DNA of 64,000 nt from Psychrobacter aestuarii (GTDB lineage: Bacteria; Pseudomonadota; Gammaproteobacteria; Pseudomonadales; Moraxellaceae), in the NCBI RefSeq assembly GCF_904846035.1, contig NZ_CAJGYT010000001.1, positions 2,108,001 to 2,172,000 of the forward strand. Direction: 5' to 3'. Positions 17,362-25,556 of this stretch are shown piece after piece (position 1 is the stretch's first letter; every line of letters begins with the position of its first letter). The notes beneath the pieces are model-generated. The model did not search any database and was not told the DNA's origin. It worked only from the letters and a program-made list of their open reading frames with translations. The position numbers and the translations under genes were made by a program.

Positions 17362-18000
17362 ATGCAAGTGAAGTTTTGTGGATTTACCGAGGCAGCAGAC
17401 ATTCAGGCGGCGGTGACGCTGGGTGCGGATGCGATAGGCTTGGTGTTTTATCCACCCAGCCCGCGTGCGGTAGACATCGAGACGGCGCGTGAACTGGTCA
17501 AGGCAGTGCCTGCCTTTGTCAGCATCACCGCCTTGGTCGTCAATATCTCCGCGCAAGATTTACAAACACTTGCCGATTCAGTATGCTTTGATGTCGTTCA
17601 GTTCCATGGCGATGAGTCGCCCGAGCAGTGCCAAGCGCTGGCAGGTGCGATTAACAAGCGCTGGATAAAGGCGCTACGCGTCAATAAAGACACGCACAGC
17701 TTAGCCCGTATCACCGATGAGATTGCCGCTTATAGCGAGGCAGGCGCGAGCAGTGTGCTGTTAGACGCTTATCATAAGGATGCTTACGGCGGCACAGGGC
17801 ACCGCTTTGATTGGTCACTGATACCCAACGACAGCGCTGTGCCCTTGATTTTGGCGGGCGGGTTGACCCCTGACAATGCTGCCGATACCTTGCATCTGCC
17901 CATACAAGCGCTGGATGTCAGTGGCGGTATCGAATACGCCAAAGGCAAAAAGGACAAGGACAAGATGCAGGCATTTATAGCAGCAGCTAGCGGCAACTAA
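17362..18000 (+). CDS. trpF: Phosphoribosylanthranilate isomerase
   Basis: This 212-residue TIM-barrel enzyme isomerises phosphoribosylanthranilate in tryptophan synthesis. The family signature KFCGFT, with the catalytic cysteine at residue 6, opens the protein. FDVVQFHGDES, SVLLDAYHKDAYGGTG with the catalytic aspartate, LILAGGLTPDN and ALDVSGGIEY follow in order. The start is the ATG at 17362 after GGTGG. The frame upstream of it is leader. Near the C-terminus the sequence KGKKDKDK reflects an AAGGAC-type repeat in the DNA. It heads the trpF-SDR-trpB-trpA group. Confidence 0.95.
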   Translation: MQVKFCGFTEAADIQAAVTLGADAIGLVFYPPSPRAVDIETARELVKAVPAFVSITALVVNISAQDLQTLADSVCFDVVQFHGDESPEQCQALAGAINKRWIKALRVNKDTHSLARITDEIAAYSEAGASSVLLDAYHKDAYGGTGHRFDWSLIPNDSAVPLILAGGLTPDNAADTLHLPIQALDVSGGIEYAKGKKDKDKMQAFIAAASGN

Positions 18001-18080
18001 GGGCAGGTGATGCGCCTCAAGCGCTTTTTTATCACGCTACGAATAACGAAAACGACAACGACAAAGATAAGGATAAGACG

Positions 18081-18833
18081 ATGCAAGTGATGGTCACTGG
18101 TGCAAGTGCAGGATTTGGTACCGCGATAGCGCGCGCGTTTATTGAAAAAGGGCACACCGTTATCGGTACAGGTCGCCGCCAAGAAAAGCTCGATGCGCTG
18201 CAAGCTGAGCTGGGCGATAACTTTATTCCGCTAAGCTTTGATATTACTGACGTTAAAGGCACTGAGCAGGCATTGCAATCTTTGCCAGAAGCACTACAAA
18301 CGCTCGATGTACTCGTGAACAATGCAGGGCTTGCCATTGGTCTTGAGACGGCGGACAAGTCGGACATGAGCGAATGGCAACAGATGATTGATACCAACAT
18401 CACGGGTCTGTGCAATATCACCCAGCTCTTATTGCCAAAGATGGTCGCTGCCAACTCAGGCTACATCATCAATATCGGCTCAACGGCAGGCACATATCCG
18501 TACGCAGGCGGCAACGTCTATGGCGCGACGAAAGCCTTTGTGCGTCAGTTTAGCCTAAACCTGCGCGCCGATTTAATCGGTACGGCACTGCGCGTCACCA
18601 ATGTCGAGCCAGGCTTGTGCGAAGGGACGGAGTTTTCGAATGTGCGCTTTCGCGGTGATGATGAGCGGGCACAAAACGTTTATAAAGATGTTGATGCCAT
18701 CCGTCCAGAAGACATCGCAAATATCGTGTTGTGGCTTACCGAGCAGCCAAAGCATGTTAATATCAACGCTATTGAGGTCATGCCGACCGCCCAAAGCTTT
18801 GCGCCCTTACACGTCCAGCGCCAAGCCTCATAA
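18081..18833 (+). CDS. YdfG-like NADP-dependent 3-hydroxy acid / serine dehydrogenase
   Basis: This 250-residue classical short-chain dehydrogenase closely resembles E. coli YdfG. It has the cofactor loop TGASAGFGTAIARAF at residues 6-20, GTGRRQEKLD pointing to NADP, and VNNAGLAIGLE. The active site is GSTAGTYPYAGGNVYGATKAF with Ser, Tyr and Lys in place. Members oxidise L-serine, 3-hydroxyacids or malonic semialdehyde, and the real substrate here is unknown. It sits unusually between trpF and trpB. Its ribosome binding site AAGGATAAG lies within a short GACAAC/GATAAG repeat. Confidence 0.88.
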   Translation: MQVMVTGASAGFGTAIARAFIEKGHTVIGTGRRQEKLDALQAELGDNFIPLSFDITDVKGTEQALQSLPEALQTLDVLVNNAGLAIGLETADKSDMSEWQQMIDTNITGLCNITQLLLPKMVAANSGYIINIGSTAGTYPYAGGNVYGATKAFVRQFSLNLRADLIGTALRVTNVEPGLCEGTEFSNVRFRGDDERAQNVYKDVDAIRPEDIANIVLWLTEQPKHVNINAIEVMPTAQSFAPLHVQRQAS

Positions 18834-18880
18834 TAAAATGTGAATCGTAAGAACCACGTAAGATAACAAGGATACTTTCC

Positions 18881-20098
18881 ATGTCAAATGCAACTGCAAT
18901 TAACTTTAATGCCCAGCCCGATGCCAGTGGACACTTTGGGGTTCATGGCGGCCGTTTTGTGTCTGAGACGCTTATGGCAGCCCTAGAAGAGCTAGAAGCG
19001 CTTTATACCAAGGTTAAGGCAGACCCAAAGTTTTGGGAAGAGTATCACAATGACCTCGTCAACTACGTCGGGCGTCCAACGCCGCTATATCATGCCAAGC
19101 GCTTAAGCGATGAGATTGGTGGCGCGCAGATTTATTTTAAGCGTGAAGACTTAAACCACACAGGCGCGCACAAGGTCAATAACACCATTGGTCAGGCACT
19201 GCTTGCCAAAATGTGCGGTAAAAAACGCATCATCGCCGAGACAGGTGCAGGTCAGCACGGCGTGGCAACCGCGACCATCGCGGCGCGTCTTGGACTTGAG
19301 TGTATCGTCTATATGGGCGCAGACGACGTCGAGCGCCAAAAGATGAACGTCTACCGTATGCGCTTATTGGGCGCAAAAGTCGTGCCCGTGACCTCAGGCT
19401 CTCGCACCCTAAAAGATGCCATGAACGAAGCGATGCGCGACTGGGTGACCAACGTGGACAGCACCTATTACATCATCGGTACGGTCGCAGGGCCGCATCC
19501 GTATCCGCTACTGGTGCGTGATTTTCAAGCGATTATTGGTAGAGAAGCGCGCATTCAGCACTTAGAAAAAACCGACAAGCTGCCTGATGCGCTGGTTGCC
19601 TGTGTCGGCGGCGGCTCGAATGCCATCGGTCTGTTCTATGACTTTTTAAATGACAAAGACGTTGCCATGTATGGCGTGGAGGCGACAGGCGATGGTATTG
19701 AGACAGGTCGCCATTCTGCCCCGCTAGCGGCAGGTCGTATCGGCGTCTTGCACGGCAACCGCACCTACCTGATGGCCGATGATGACGGTCAGATTCAAGA
19801 GACGCATTCTATCTCGGCGGGTCTTGACTACCCAGGTGTGGGTCCTGAGCACAGCTTCTTAAAAGACGTTGAGCGTGTGCAATATGTGGGCTGTACCGAC
19901 AAAGAAGCGTTGTACGGCTTTCATGAAGCGACCAGCAAAGAGGGCATCATCCCTGCGCTTGAGTCAGCGCACGCGGTCGCCTATGCATTAAAGCTTGCCA
20001 AAACCATGACCCCAGAGCAAAGCATCATCGTCAATATGTCAGGTCGCGGTGACAAGGACTTGCATTCTGTGATGACCGCAGAAGGAATTGAGCTGTAA
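18881..20098 (+). CDS. trpB: Tryptophan synthase beta chain
   Basis: This 405-residue pyridoxal-phosphate enzyme condenses indole with L-serine as part of the alpha2-beta2 tryptophan synthase. The PLP-binding lysine is K98 in HTGAHKVNN. The phosphate-binding loop GGGSNAIG and the segment [14 protein letters not shown] with the catalytic glutamate are intact. The ending [12 protein letters not shown] is typical of the family. AACAAGG lies about 10 bases before the ATG. trpA follows after 65 bases. Confidence 0.98.
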   Translation: MSNATAINFNAQPDASGHFGVHGGRFVSETLMAALEELEALYTKVKADPKFWEEYHNDLVNYVGRPTPLYHAKRLSDEIGGAQIYFKREDLNHTGAHKVNNTIGQALLAKMCGKKRIIAETGAGQHGVATATIAARLGLECIVYMGADDVERQKMNVYRMRLLGAKVVPVTSGSRTLKDAMNEAMRDWVTNVDSTYYIIGTVAGPHPYPLLVRDFQAIIGREARIQHLEKTDKLPDALVACVGGGSNAIGLFYDFLNDKDVAMYGVEATGDGIETGRHSAPLAAGRIGVLHGNRTYLMADDDGQIQETHSISAGLDYPGVGPEHSFLKDVERVQYVGCTDKEALYGFHEATSKEGIIPALESAHAVAYALKLAKTMTPEQSIIVNMSGRGDKDLHSVMTAEGIEL

Positions 20099-20163
20099 GT
20101 ACCCACACGGCTCACGTCTTGCATGTATATTATTGTCATCATTTATAGGATTTAAAAAATATT

Positions 20164-20994
20164 ATGACCCGAATTAAAAGCACTTTTGACACCCTAAAGT
20201 CACAAAACAAAAAAGCCCTGATTCCCTACGTGATGGCAGGCGACCCAAACCCCAGTGTCACCGTAGATTTGCTACACGACTTGGTAGCGCACGGCGCGGA
20301 CATGATTGAGCTGGGCTTGCCATTTTCTGACCCGATGGCAGACGGTCCGACCGTATCACTGGCAGGCGAGCGCGCCTTGGCGGCAGGTACGAGCACCCGC
20401 GATGCGCTGGACATGGTTGCCAAATTCCGCGAAAAAGACAGCAGCACGCCGATTATCATCATGGGCTATTTAAACCCTGTAGAAATCATCGGCTATGATA
20501 AGTTTGTCGCGCGCTGCACCGAAGCGGGCGTGGATGGCGTATTGATGGTGGATTTGCCGCCCGCTGAAGCAGGCGATTTTACGCAAAAGCTGCAAGACCA
20601 CGATATGAATGGGATTTTCCTATTGTCACCGACCACGTTAGCAAAGCGCCGTAAGCAAGTCTTAACCCATTGCAGCGGCTACATTTATTATGTCTCATTA
20701 AAAGGCGTGACGGGTTCTGCGACGCTAAACACCGATGATGTGGCGACACAAGTACAAGCGATTAAAGCGGACACGGATTTGCCTGTGTGCGTGGGCTTTG
20801 GTATTCGTGATGGCGAGTCAGCAAAGGTGGTCGGTCAGCATGCCGATGGCGTGATTGTCGGCAGTGCGCTGGTGCAGAACTTCGCTAATGTGGGCGAGGA
20901 CGCAATCGCGATTGCCAATGCCCGCGCCAATATCATGGCAAAAATGGACGAGCTGCGTGCCGCATTAGACAGTCTGTCTGTCACAACCGCGTAG
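20164..20994 (+). CDS. trpA: Tryptophan synthase alpha chain
   Basis: This 276-residue TIM-barrel subunit cleaves indole-3-glycerol phosphate to indole and glyceraldehyde 3-phosphate, and indole is passed to TrpB. The signature MIELGLPFSDPMADGP contains both the catalytic glutamate and the catalytic aspartate region. Later segments include IIIMGYLNPVEIIGYDKF, GVDGVLMVDLPPAE and the phosphate-binding VGFGIRDGESA and VIVGSALV. Length is normal. No terminator is visible after it. accD has its own promoter region about 60 bases downstream. Confidence 0.98.
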   Translation: MTRIKSTFDTLKSQNKKALIPYVMAGDPNPSVTVDLLHDLVAHGADMIELGLPFSDPMADGPTVSLAGERALAAGTSTRDALDMVAKFREKDSSTPIIIMGYLNPVEIIGYDKFVARCTEAGVDGVLMVDLPPAEAGDFTQKLQDHDMNGIFLLSPTTLAKRRKQVLTHCSGYIYYVSLKGVTGSATLNTDDVATQVQAIKADTDLPVCVGFGIRDGESAKVVGQHADGVIVGSALVQNFANVGEDAIAIANARANIMAKMDELRAALDSLSVTTA

Positions 20995-21024
20995 TGCGCT
21001 GTTACCCAGATGACTTTGCTAAAT

Positions 21025-21059
21025 TTAGTTTACGTGTGTAAACTAATATGACGTATAAT
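21025..21059 (+). promoter_or_regulatory. accD promoter with perfect 22-bp palindromic operator
   Basis: TTAGTTTAC and GTAAACTAA form perfect 9-base arms around GTGT (21025-21046). A consensus -10 box TATAAT follows at 21054-21059. The palindrome covers the expected -35 position, where only a poor -35 match exists. The shape suits a TetR-family regulator of lipid synthesis, which is an inference. Confidence 0.6.
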
Positions 21060-21134
21060 CCTTAATAATGAGCATATAGGCGCGTCTCATAGCCGTCTGT
21101 GTGCGCCAGATTCTTTATTTAAATGGATGAGTGT

Positions 21135-22094
21135 ATGAGCAAGCTCGTCCAGCAGCCTTTGATAATGGCAACGACTATGACTGATACCCAAACCCCAACT
21201 GACGTGGCAGCTGCTGCCAACAACAAAAAATCCTCTTGGTTAGAGCGCGGTGTGCCTGGTGTAAAGCAACAGCTGACCGCACCTTTGACAGCGGTGAATA
21301 CTGAGCCATCAACCGAGTGCCCGAACTGCCACACGGTAACCACCAATACCGCACTGATTTTTAACTGCTATGTGTGCCCGCATTGTGACCATCACTTGAC
21401 CATGACCGCGCGTGACCGCTTGCAGTGGTTTTTAGACGAGGTCGAAGGCGAGCTGGGTCAGCAGTTCTCTGCAAAAGACCCGCTACAGTTCGTGGACAGC
21501 AAGCCGTACCCTAAGCGTATGGCAGAAGCGCAAGACAAGACGGGCGAGAGCGAAGCCTTGATTGTGATGCATGGCAAGCTGCGTAACCTAACTGTGGTCG
21601 CCTGTGCCTTTGATTTTCGCTTTATGGGCGGCTCGATGGGCTCAGTCGTCGGTGACCGTTTTGTCGAAGCGGCAGAGTACGCACTAGAGCACCGTGTACC
21701 GTTGGTGTGCTTTGCAGCCTCAGGCGGCGCGCGTATGCAAGAGGGTCTATTGTCATTGATGCAGATGGCGCGTACCGCGTCTGCCGTTGAGCGCCTGCGC
21801 TTGGCAGGTGTGCCGTATTTGGTGGTGTTGACCAACCCAGTCTACGGCGGCGTGACCGCGTCTCTTGCGATGCTCGGTGATATCCACTTGGCAGAGCCAA
21901 AAGCCATGATTGGTTTTGCAGGCAAGCGCGTGATTGAGCAGACCGTACGCGAAAAGCTCGAAGAGCCGTTCCAGCGTGCTGAGTACTTGCTCGACCATGG
22001 TGTGGTCGATGAAGTGGTGCACCGTCACCAGCTGATTGACACCAGCTACCGCTTACTTGCCAAATTATGTCAACAGCCGAATATCCAAGCGTAA
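21135..22094 (+). CDS. accD: Acetyl-CoA carboxylase carboxyltransferase subunit beta
   Basis: The product (about 319 residues) is the zinc-binding beta half of the carboxyltransferase that transfers CO2 from biotin to acetyl-CoA to give malonyl-CoA, the first step in fatty acid synthesis. The four-cysteine zinc ribbon (CPNCHTV then CYVCPHCDHH) lies near the N-terminus. The crotonase-like core follows with MGGSMGSVVGDRF, SGGARMQEGLLSLMQMA and GGVTASLAMLGDI. The start is uncertain: ATG 21135 has GGATGAG four bases before it, but 21123 and 21177 are possible. It probably has its own promoter and operator. A terminator follows. Confidence 0.96.
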   Translation: MSKLVQQPLIMATTMTDTQTPTDVAAAANNKKSSWLERGVPGVKQQLTAPLTAVNTEPSTECPNCHTVTTNTALIFNCYVCPHCDHHLTMTARDRLQWFLDEVEGELGQQFSAKDPLQFVDSKPYPKRMAEAQDKTGESEALIVMHGKLRNLTVVACAFDFRFMGGSMGSVVGDRFVEAAEYALEHRVPLVCFAASGGARMQEGLLSLMQMARTASAVERLRLAGVPYLVVLTNPVYGGVTASLAMLGDIHLAEPKAMIGFAGKRVIEQTVREKLEEPFQRAEYLLDHGVVDEVVHRHQLIDTSYRLLAKLCQQPNIQA

Positions 22095-22136
22095 GGCGGC
22101 ATTGTTGCGCGCTCATTTAAGCTGAATATTTTTATA

Positions 22137-22175
22137 AATAGCATTTGTCACTTTGAGTGATAAGTGCTATTTTTT
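22137..22175 (+). terminator. Intrinsic terminator after accD
   Basis: ATAGCATTTGTCAC pairs with GTGATAAGTGCTAT (two wobbles) around a 5-base loop and is followed by TTTTT. It separates accD from folC. Confidence 0.85.
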
Positions 22176-22253
22176 GGCCTGTACATTTCGGTGTGCTACC
22201 ACTGCGTTTTATTTATTGGTTATGGTCTTTGACCACTCTTTATAGGTGCTTTT

Positions 22254-23612
22254 ATGTCTGCCTTATCTGCCTCTCCCACACCGACTGCCCATTCTGACTT
22301 GGGCGCATGGCTTGACTATATATATCAGATTCATGTCTCTGCCATCGACATGGGACTCTCACGCGTGACGCCTGTCGCGCAAAAACTGGGCTTAACCAGC
22401 ACCGCAAAAAAAGATGCCTACGTGTTTACCGTAGCGGGCACGAACGGTAAAGGCTCGACCACCGCGACCATCGCGGCGATGTGTCAAGCCGCAGGCTACA
22501 AGACCGCATTGTACCAATCGCCGCACTTGATTGATTTTAATGAGCGCGTGCGTATTGATGGGCAGATGGTCAGCGATGCCGAGCTGATCGCTGCCTTTGC
22601 CAAAGTCGATGCCGCGCGTGCTGAGTGCGACGTGACGCTATCGTTTTTTGAGATGACCACCTTGGCGGCATTTTTGATATTTGCCGAAGCGCACTGTGAT
22701 GTGTGGGTGCTCGAAGTCGGTCTTGGCGGTCGTCTGGACGTGGTCAACATCATCGATCCTGATATGGCAGTGATTACCAATATCGGCATCGACCATGTGG
22801 ACTGGCTCGGTGACAATGTCGAATCGATCGGCGCAGAAAAGGCAGGTATCTTGCGTGATGGTATTCCGCTGATTTTTGGTTCAGACAAGATGCCAAAGAG
22901 TGTGCAAGCCCGCATTGACGCGCATCAATCAACCGCGTATCAGGCAGAGCGCGACTACACGCATCAGGTCATCGATGAGACGACGTGGCAATACAGCAGC
23001 AGTAGCGTCACCCTGCGCCTGCCGCGCCCAACCTTGTCGCTCATCAACACCACCAATGCGCTCTCCGCTGTCCTTGCAAGCCCGCTTGACATCTCAACCG
23101 ATGCCATCGAACACGCCTTGCAAACCGTACGCTTGGCAGGTCGTTTTGACAACCGTCATATCGCAGGACGTGACTGGGTATTTGACGTCGCGCACAATGA
23201 AGAGGGCGTCAGATTTTTATTGGCGCAGCTGGTACCCAAATGGCAGGCACACGTTGAGAATAAACCCAATGCCCGTATGCACTTGCTGTTCTCGATGCTG
23301 ATGGACAAGGACATCAACACCGTGGTCACGAGCCTCAAAGCCGCTGGACTGCCGATTGCCAGCTGGTATGTCGCCCCCATCGACCACCCACGCGCCGCTG
23401 AAATGACGCAGCTGGTCACCGTGCTGGACAAACACGTGGACAGCAGCAGCGTGCATACCTTTGATGGCTTGCCGCAGGCGACCGCCGCCATCATTCAAGA
23501 CAGCCATGCCGATGACCTGCTCGTTGCGTGTGGCTCTTTCCACACCATCTCTGAGGCGCTGACCGCTTTGAGCACAGATGATACACCGACCAGTGCTATG
23601 CTGAGTGCTTAG
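22254..23612 (+). CDS. folC: Bifunctional dihydrofolate synthase / folylpolyglutamate synthase
   Basis: This 452-residue Mur-ligase-like enzyme adds L-glutamate to dihydropteroate and further glutamates to tetrahydrofolate using ATP. The P-loop GTNGKGSTTATIA starts near residue 62. SPHLIDFNERVRI, EVGLGGRLDVVN and ITNIGIDHVDWLG follow as expected, with the C-terminal domain containing FDVAHNEEGVRF. Length is slightly above E. coli FolC (422). The downstream neighbour is a SPOR-domain protein, the same neighbourhood as folC-dedD in other gammaproteobacteria. Confidence 0.96.
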   Translation: MSALSASPTPTAHSDLGAWLDYIYQIHVSAIDMGLSRVTPVAQKLGLTSTAKKDAYVFTVAGTNGKGSTTATIAAMCQAAGYKTALYQSPHLIDFNERVRIDGQMVSDAELIAAFAKVDAARAECDVTLSFFEMTTLAAFLIFAEAHCDVWVLEVGLGGRLDVVNIIDPDMAVITNIGIDHVDWLGDNVESIGAEKAGILRDGIPLIFGSDKMPKSVQARIDAHQSTAYQAERDYTHQVIDETTWQYSSSSVTLRLPRPTLSLINTTNALSAVLASPLDISTDAIEHALQTVRLAGRFDNRHIAGRDWVFDVAHNEEGVRFLLAQLVPKWQAHVENKPNARMHLLFSMLMDKDINTVVTSLKAAGLPIASWYVAPIDHPRAAEMTQLVTVLDKHVDSSSVHTFDGLPQATAAIIQDSHADDLLVACGSFHTISEALTALSTDDTPTSAMLSA

Positions 23613-23744
23613 ACCCACAAACCGTGGCAGACAGTATCGGTAATATACTTTATAATCGGTGTGTTTATTATTAATAATCAGTCATTTAAGCGCCCTTATG
23701 TTCAGCATTTTGGGCGCTAAAGACATATAAAGAGACGAGTACGG

Positions 23745-24857
23745 ATGAATTTGTCAAGACAAGCCTTATTGGGTATGGGAATGATTGTTGGTGGTAGCGT
23801 GATGTTATACGCTATGGTCAATCAAGTGAACAACAACCCAGCGCCTGCTGCCAAGCCTGCTGCCGTAGCGCAGACAGAAAAAGCACCTGCCGCCAAGCCA
23901 CCGCTCACCACGGATGTCGAGACTGAAAAACGTCTGCTCGCACAAAAACAAAAAGAGCGTGAAGCCCGCGTCGCTGAGCAGCAAAAGCGTGCGCAAGAAA
24001 TCCTCGCCGAGCAAGAAGAAGCCGCGGCGCAAGCGCTGGCAAAATCACGTGCTGAAAACCAGCAGTACCTAGAAGACAACAGCTCGGTCGGTGGTGACAG
24101 CGACAGCCCAGAAGCCGCGCAGACCAAAACCGACAGCAAGACAGAAGACAACGCCGCAGAAAGCACAAAAGAAGCCGAAGCGGTCGCTAAAAAAGCACAA
24201 GCCGAAAAAGACAAAGCTGAGAAAGAAAAAGCAGCAAAGGCAGAAAAAGAAAAAGCGGCGAAGAAAAAAGAAGCAGACAGCAAAAAAGACACCAGTAGTG
24301 CCAGCAGCACCGCAGGCACACACACCATCCAAAGTGGTGACGTGCTTGGCAGCATCGCCCGTCAATACGGCGTCTCAGTTGCCGCACTGGCAGCCGCGAA
24401 CAACATGTCACCCTCAGACCCCATCAAATTGGGCAAAACCCTAAAAATCCCAGCCAAGGGTGATGTCGAAAAACTGGAAAAATCGGCAGCAGACGCAAAA
24501 AAAAAGCGTGAACTAGAACAAAAGTCGGCTGAAGAAAAGAAAAAAACCGCAAAGTCTGAAGACGCTAAACAAGACGCGCAAAAAAAGCTTGAAAGCGCGC
24601 GTCAAAAGGTCAAAGAAACAGATGCTAAAGGCAGCTTTGGCGTCCAAGTCGCCCTAGCAACCAGCCAAAACTCAGCCGACGAAGTCGCCAAACGCTTCAA
24701 AGCGGCAGGGTATAAAGTCAAAACCAGCCGTACCAGTCGCGGTGTGCGCGTGGTCGTTGGTCCCGAGCGCGGTAAAGTGGCCGCCCTTGCGCTAAAGGAC
24801 AAAATCAATAGCGACCCTGAGGTGAAAACCACCAGCGCATGGGTACTGTACTGGTAG
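23745..24857 (+). CDS. Membrane-anchored protein with coiled coil, LysM and SPOR domains
   Basis: The 370-residue protein has one N-terminal membrane anchor (about residues 8-27, LGMGMIVGGSVMLYAMV) and then a long Lys/Ala/Glu-rich coiled-coil region. A LysM domain follows (about 192-237, HTIQSGDVLGSIARQYGV), then a second charged coil and a C-terminal SPOR domain (about 297-370, GSFGVQVALATSQNSADEV). LysM binds peptidoglycan and SPOR binds denuded septal glycans, so a periplasmic role at the division site is likely. It occupies the dedD position after folC, but DedD has no LysM. A terminator follows. Confidence 0.88.
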   Translation: MNLSRQALLGMGMIVGGSVMLYAMVNQVNNNPAPAAKPAAVAQTEKAPAAKPPLTTDVETEKRLLAQKQKEREARVAEQQKRAQEILAEQEEAAAQALAKSRAENQQYLEDNSSVGGDSDSPEAAQTKTDSKTEDNAAESTKEAEAVAKKAQAEKDKAEKEKAAKAEKEKAAKKKEADSKKDTSSASSTAGTHTIQSGDVLGSIARQYGVSVAALAAANNMSPSDPIKLGKTLKIPAKGDVEKLEKSAADAKKKRELEQKSAEEKKKTAKSEDAKQDAQKKLESARQKVKETDAKGSFGVQVALATSQNSADEVAKRFKAAGYKVKTSRTSRGVRVVVGPERGKVAALALKDKINSDPEVKTTSAWVLYW

Positions 24858-24924
24858 TCGTCGCGTCAACAACGCTTTGATAGCGACGAGAGTGACAGCA
24901 TACAGGCAAAGGATATAACGACAG

Positions 24925-24951
24925 AACACGGCAGCTTTTGCCGTGTTTTGT
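24925..24951 (+). terminator. Intrinsic terminator after the LysM-SPOR gene
   Basis: AACACGGCA pairs with TGCCGTGTT across a 5-base loop, followed by TTGTTATTT. It lies 68 bases after the stop. Confidence 0.8.
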
Positions 24952-24993
24952 TATTTGGGCAACACATAGAATGTATAACAATAGGCAGCAGTT

Positions 24994-25545
24994 ATGGAAA
25001 TGGTAGTGGTCTTGGGGTTTGTGGTCGTGGCAATCGGCTTTATCGTATTGCTGATGCGGCGGCGCACTCATGAGGCGACCATAGCACATACGGACTCAGA
25101 CGACACGCCATCTGCCGCCATCCAAGATGCGGACGCGCAAAGCGTTTGGCCCTTTGTGCCGATGCCGATTATGACCGATACTGAGGTTGTCTTTTTTGAT
25201 AGGCTGACCCAAGCCATTCCTGAGTGCTATATCTTTGTGCAAGTGCAACTGTCACGCATGATTGAAAGCGACAGCGATACCGCGTCCGAGCGCAATTTTT
25301 GGTTCAATCGTATTTGCCGCCAAAGTGTGGATTATGTGCTCGTCGATAATGACGCTCAGCGTATTCTGGTCGCGATTGAGCTGGACGACTGGACGCACCA
25401 AAGTCGCTCGCGCGAAAAGGCGGATGCCAAAAAAGACAAGGCGCTCGCAAGTGCAGGTATCGCCGTAATGCGCTACCATGCCGAGCGCATGCCAAGCGTT
25501 GAGATACTGCGTGCCGAGCTGTTAGAAGTGATAGAGCAGCTGTAA
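24994..25545 (+). CDS. Membrane-anchored DUF2726 protein, nuclease-like fold
   Basis: The product has 183 residues. Residues 4-24 form a single membrane segment followed by RRR, placing the rest in the cytoplasm. From about residue 65 it resembles DUF2726: QSVDYVLVDNDAQRILVAIELDDWTHQ, then KADAKKDKALASAGIAVMRYHA. The aspartate and the ExDD-H pattern recall restriction-endonuclease-like (PD-(D/E)XK) folds. Catalytic activity is not shown for this branch. It ends 11 bases from the stop of the convergent DUF1853 gene. Confidence 0.75.
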   Translation: MEMVVVLGFVVVAIGFIVLLMRRRTHEATIAHTDSDDTPSAAIQDADAQSVWPFVPMPIMTDTEVVFFDRLTQAIPECYIFVQVQLSRMIESDSDTASERNFWFNRICRQSVDYVLVDNDAQRILVAIELDDWTHQSRSREKADAKKDKALASAGIAVMRYHAERMPSVEILRAELLEVIEQL

Positions 25546-25556
25546 AGCGCATAATG

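Noticed and set aside
17274-17492. Frame in the trpF leader containing three Trp codons, considered as a leader peptide
   Set aside because: The Trp codons are scattered, the start lies inside the terminator-like hairpin, and most of the frame overlaps trpF.
21622-22116. Open frame of 164 codons opposite accD
   Set aside because: Arg/Ser-rich shadow product inside accD. No ribosome binding site or family match.
23822-24355. Long open frame of 177 codons on the reverse strand
   Set aside because: It lies wholly inside the LysM-SPOR gene and its Ser/Ala-rich product mirrors the Lys/Ala/Glu-rich coil on the other strand. It has no independent start signal.
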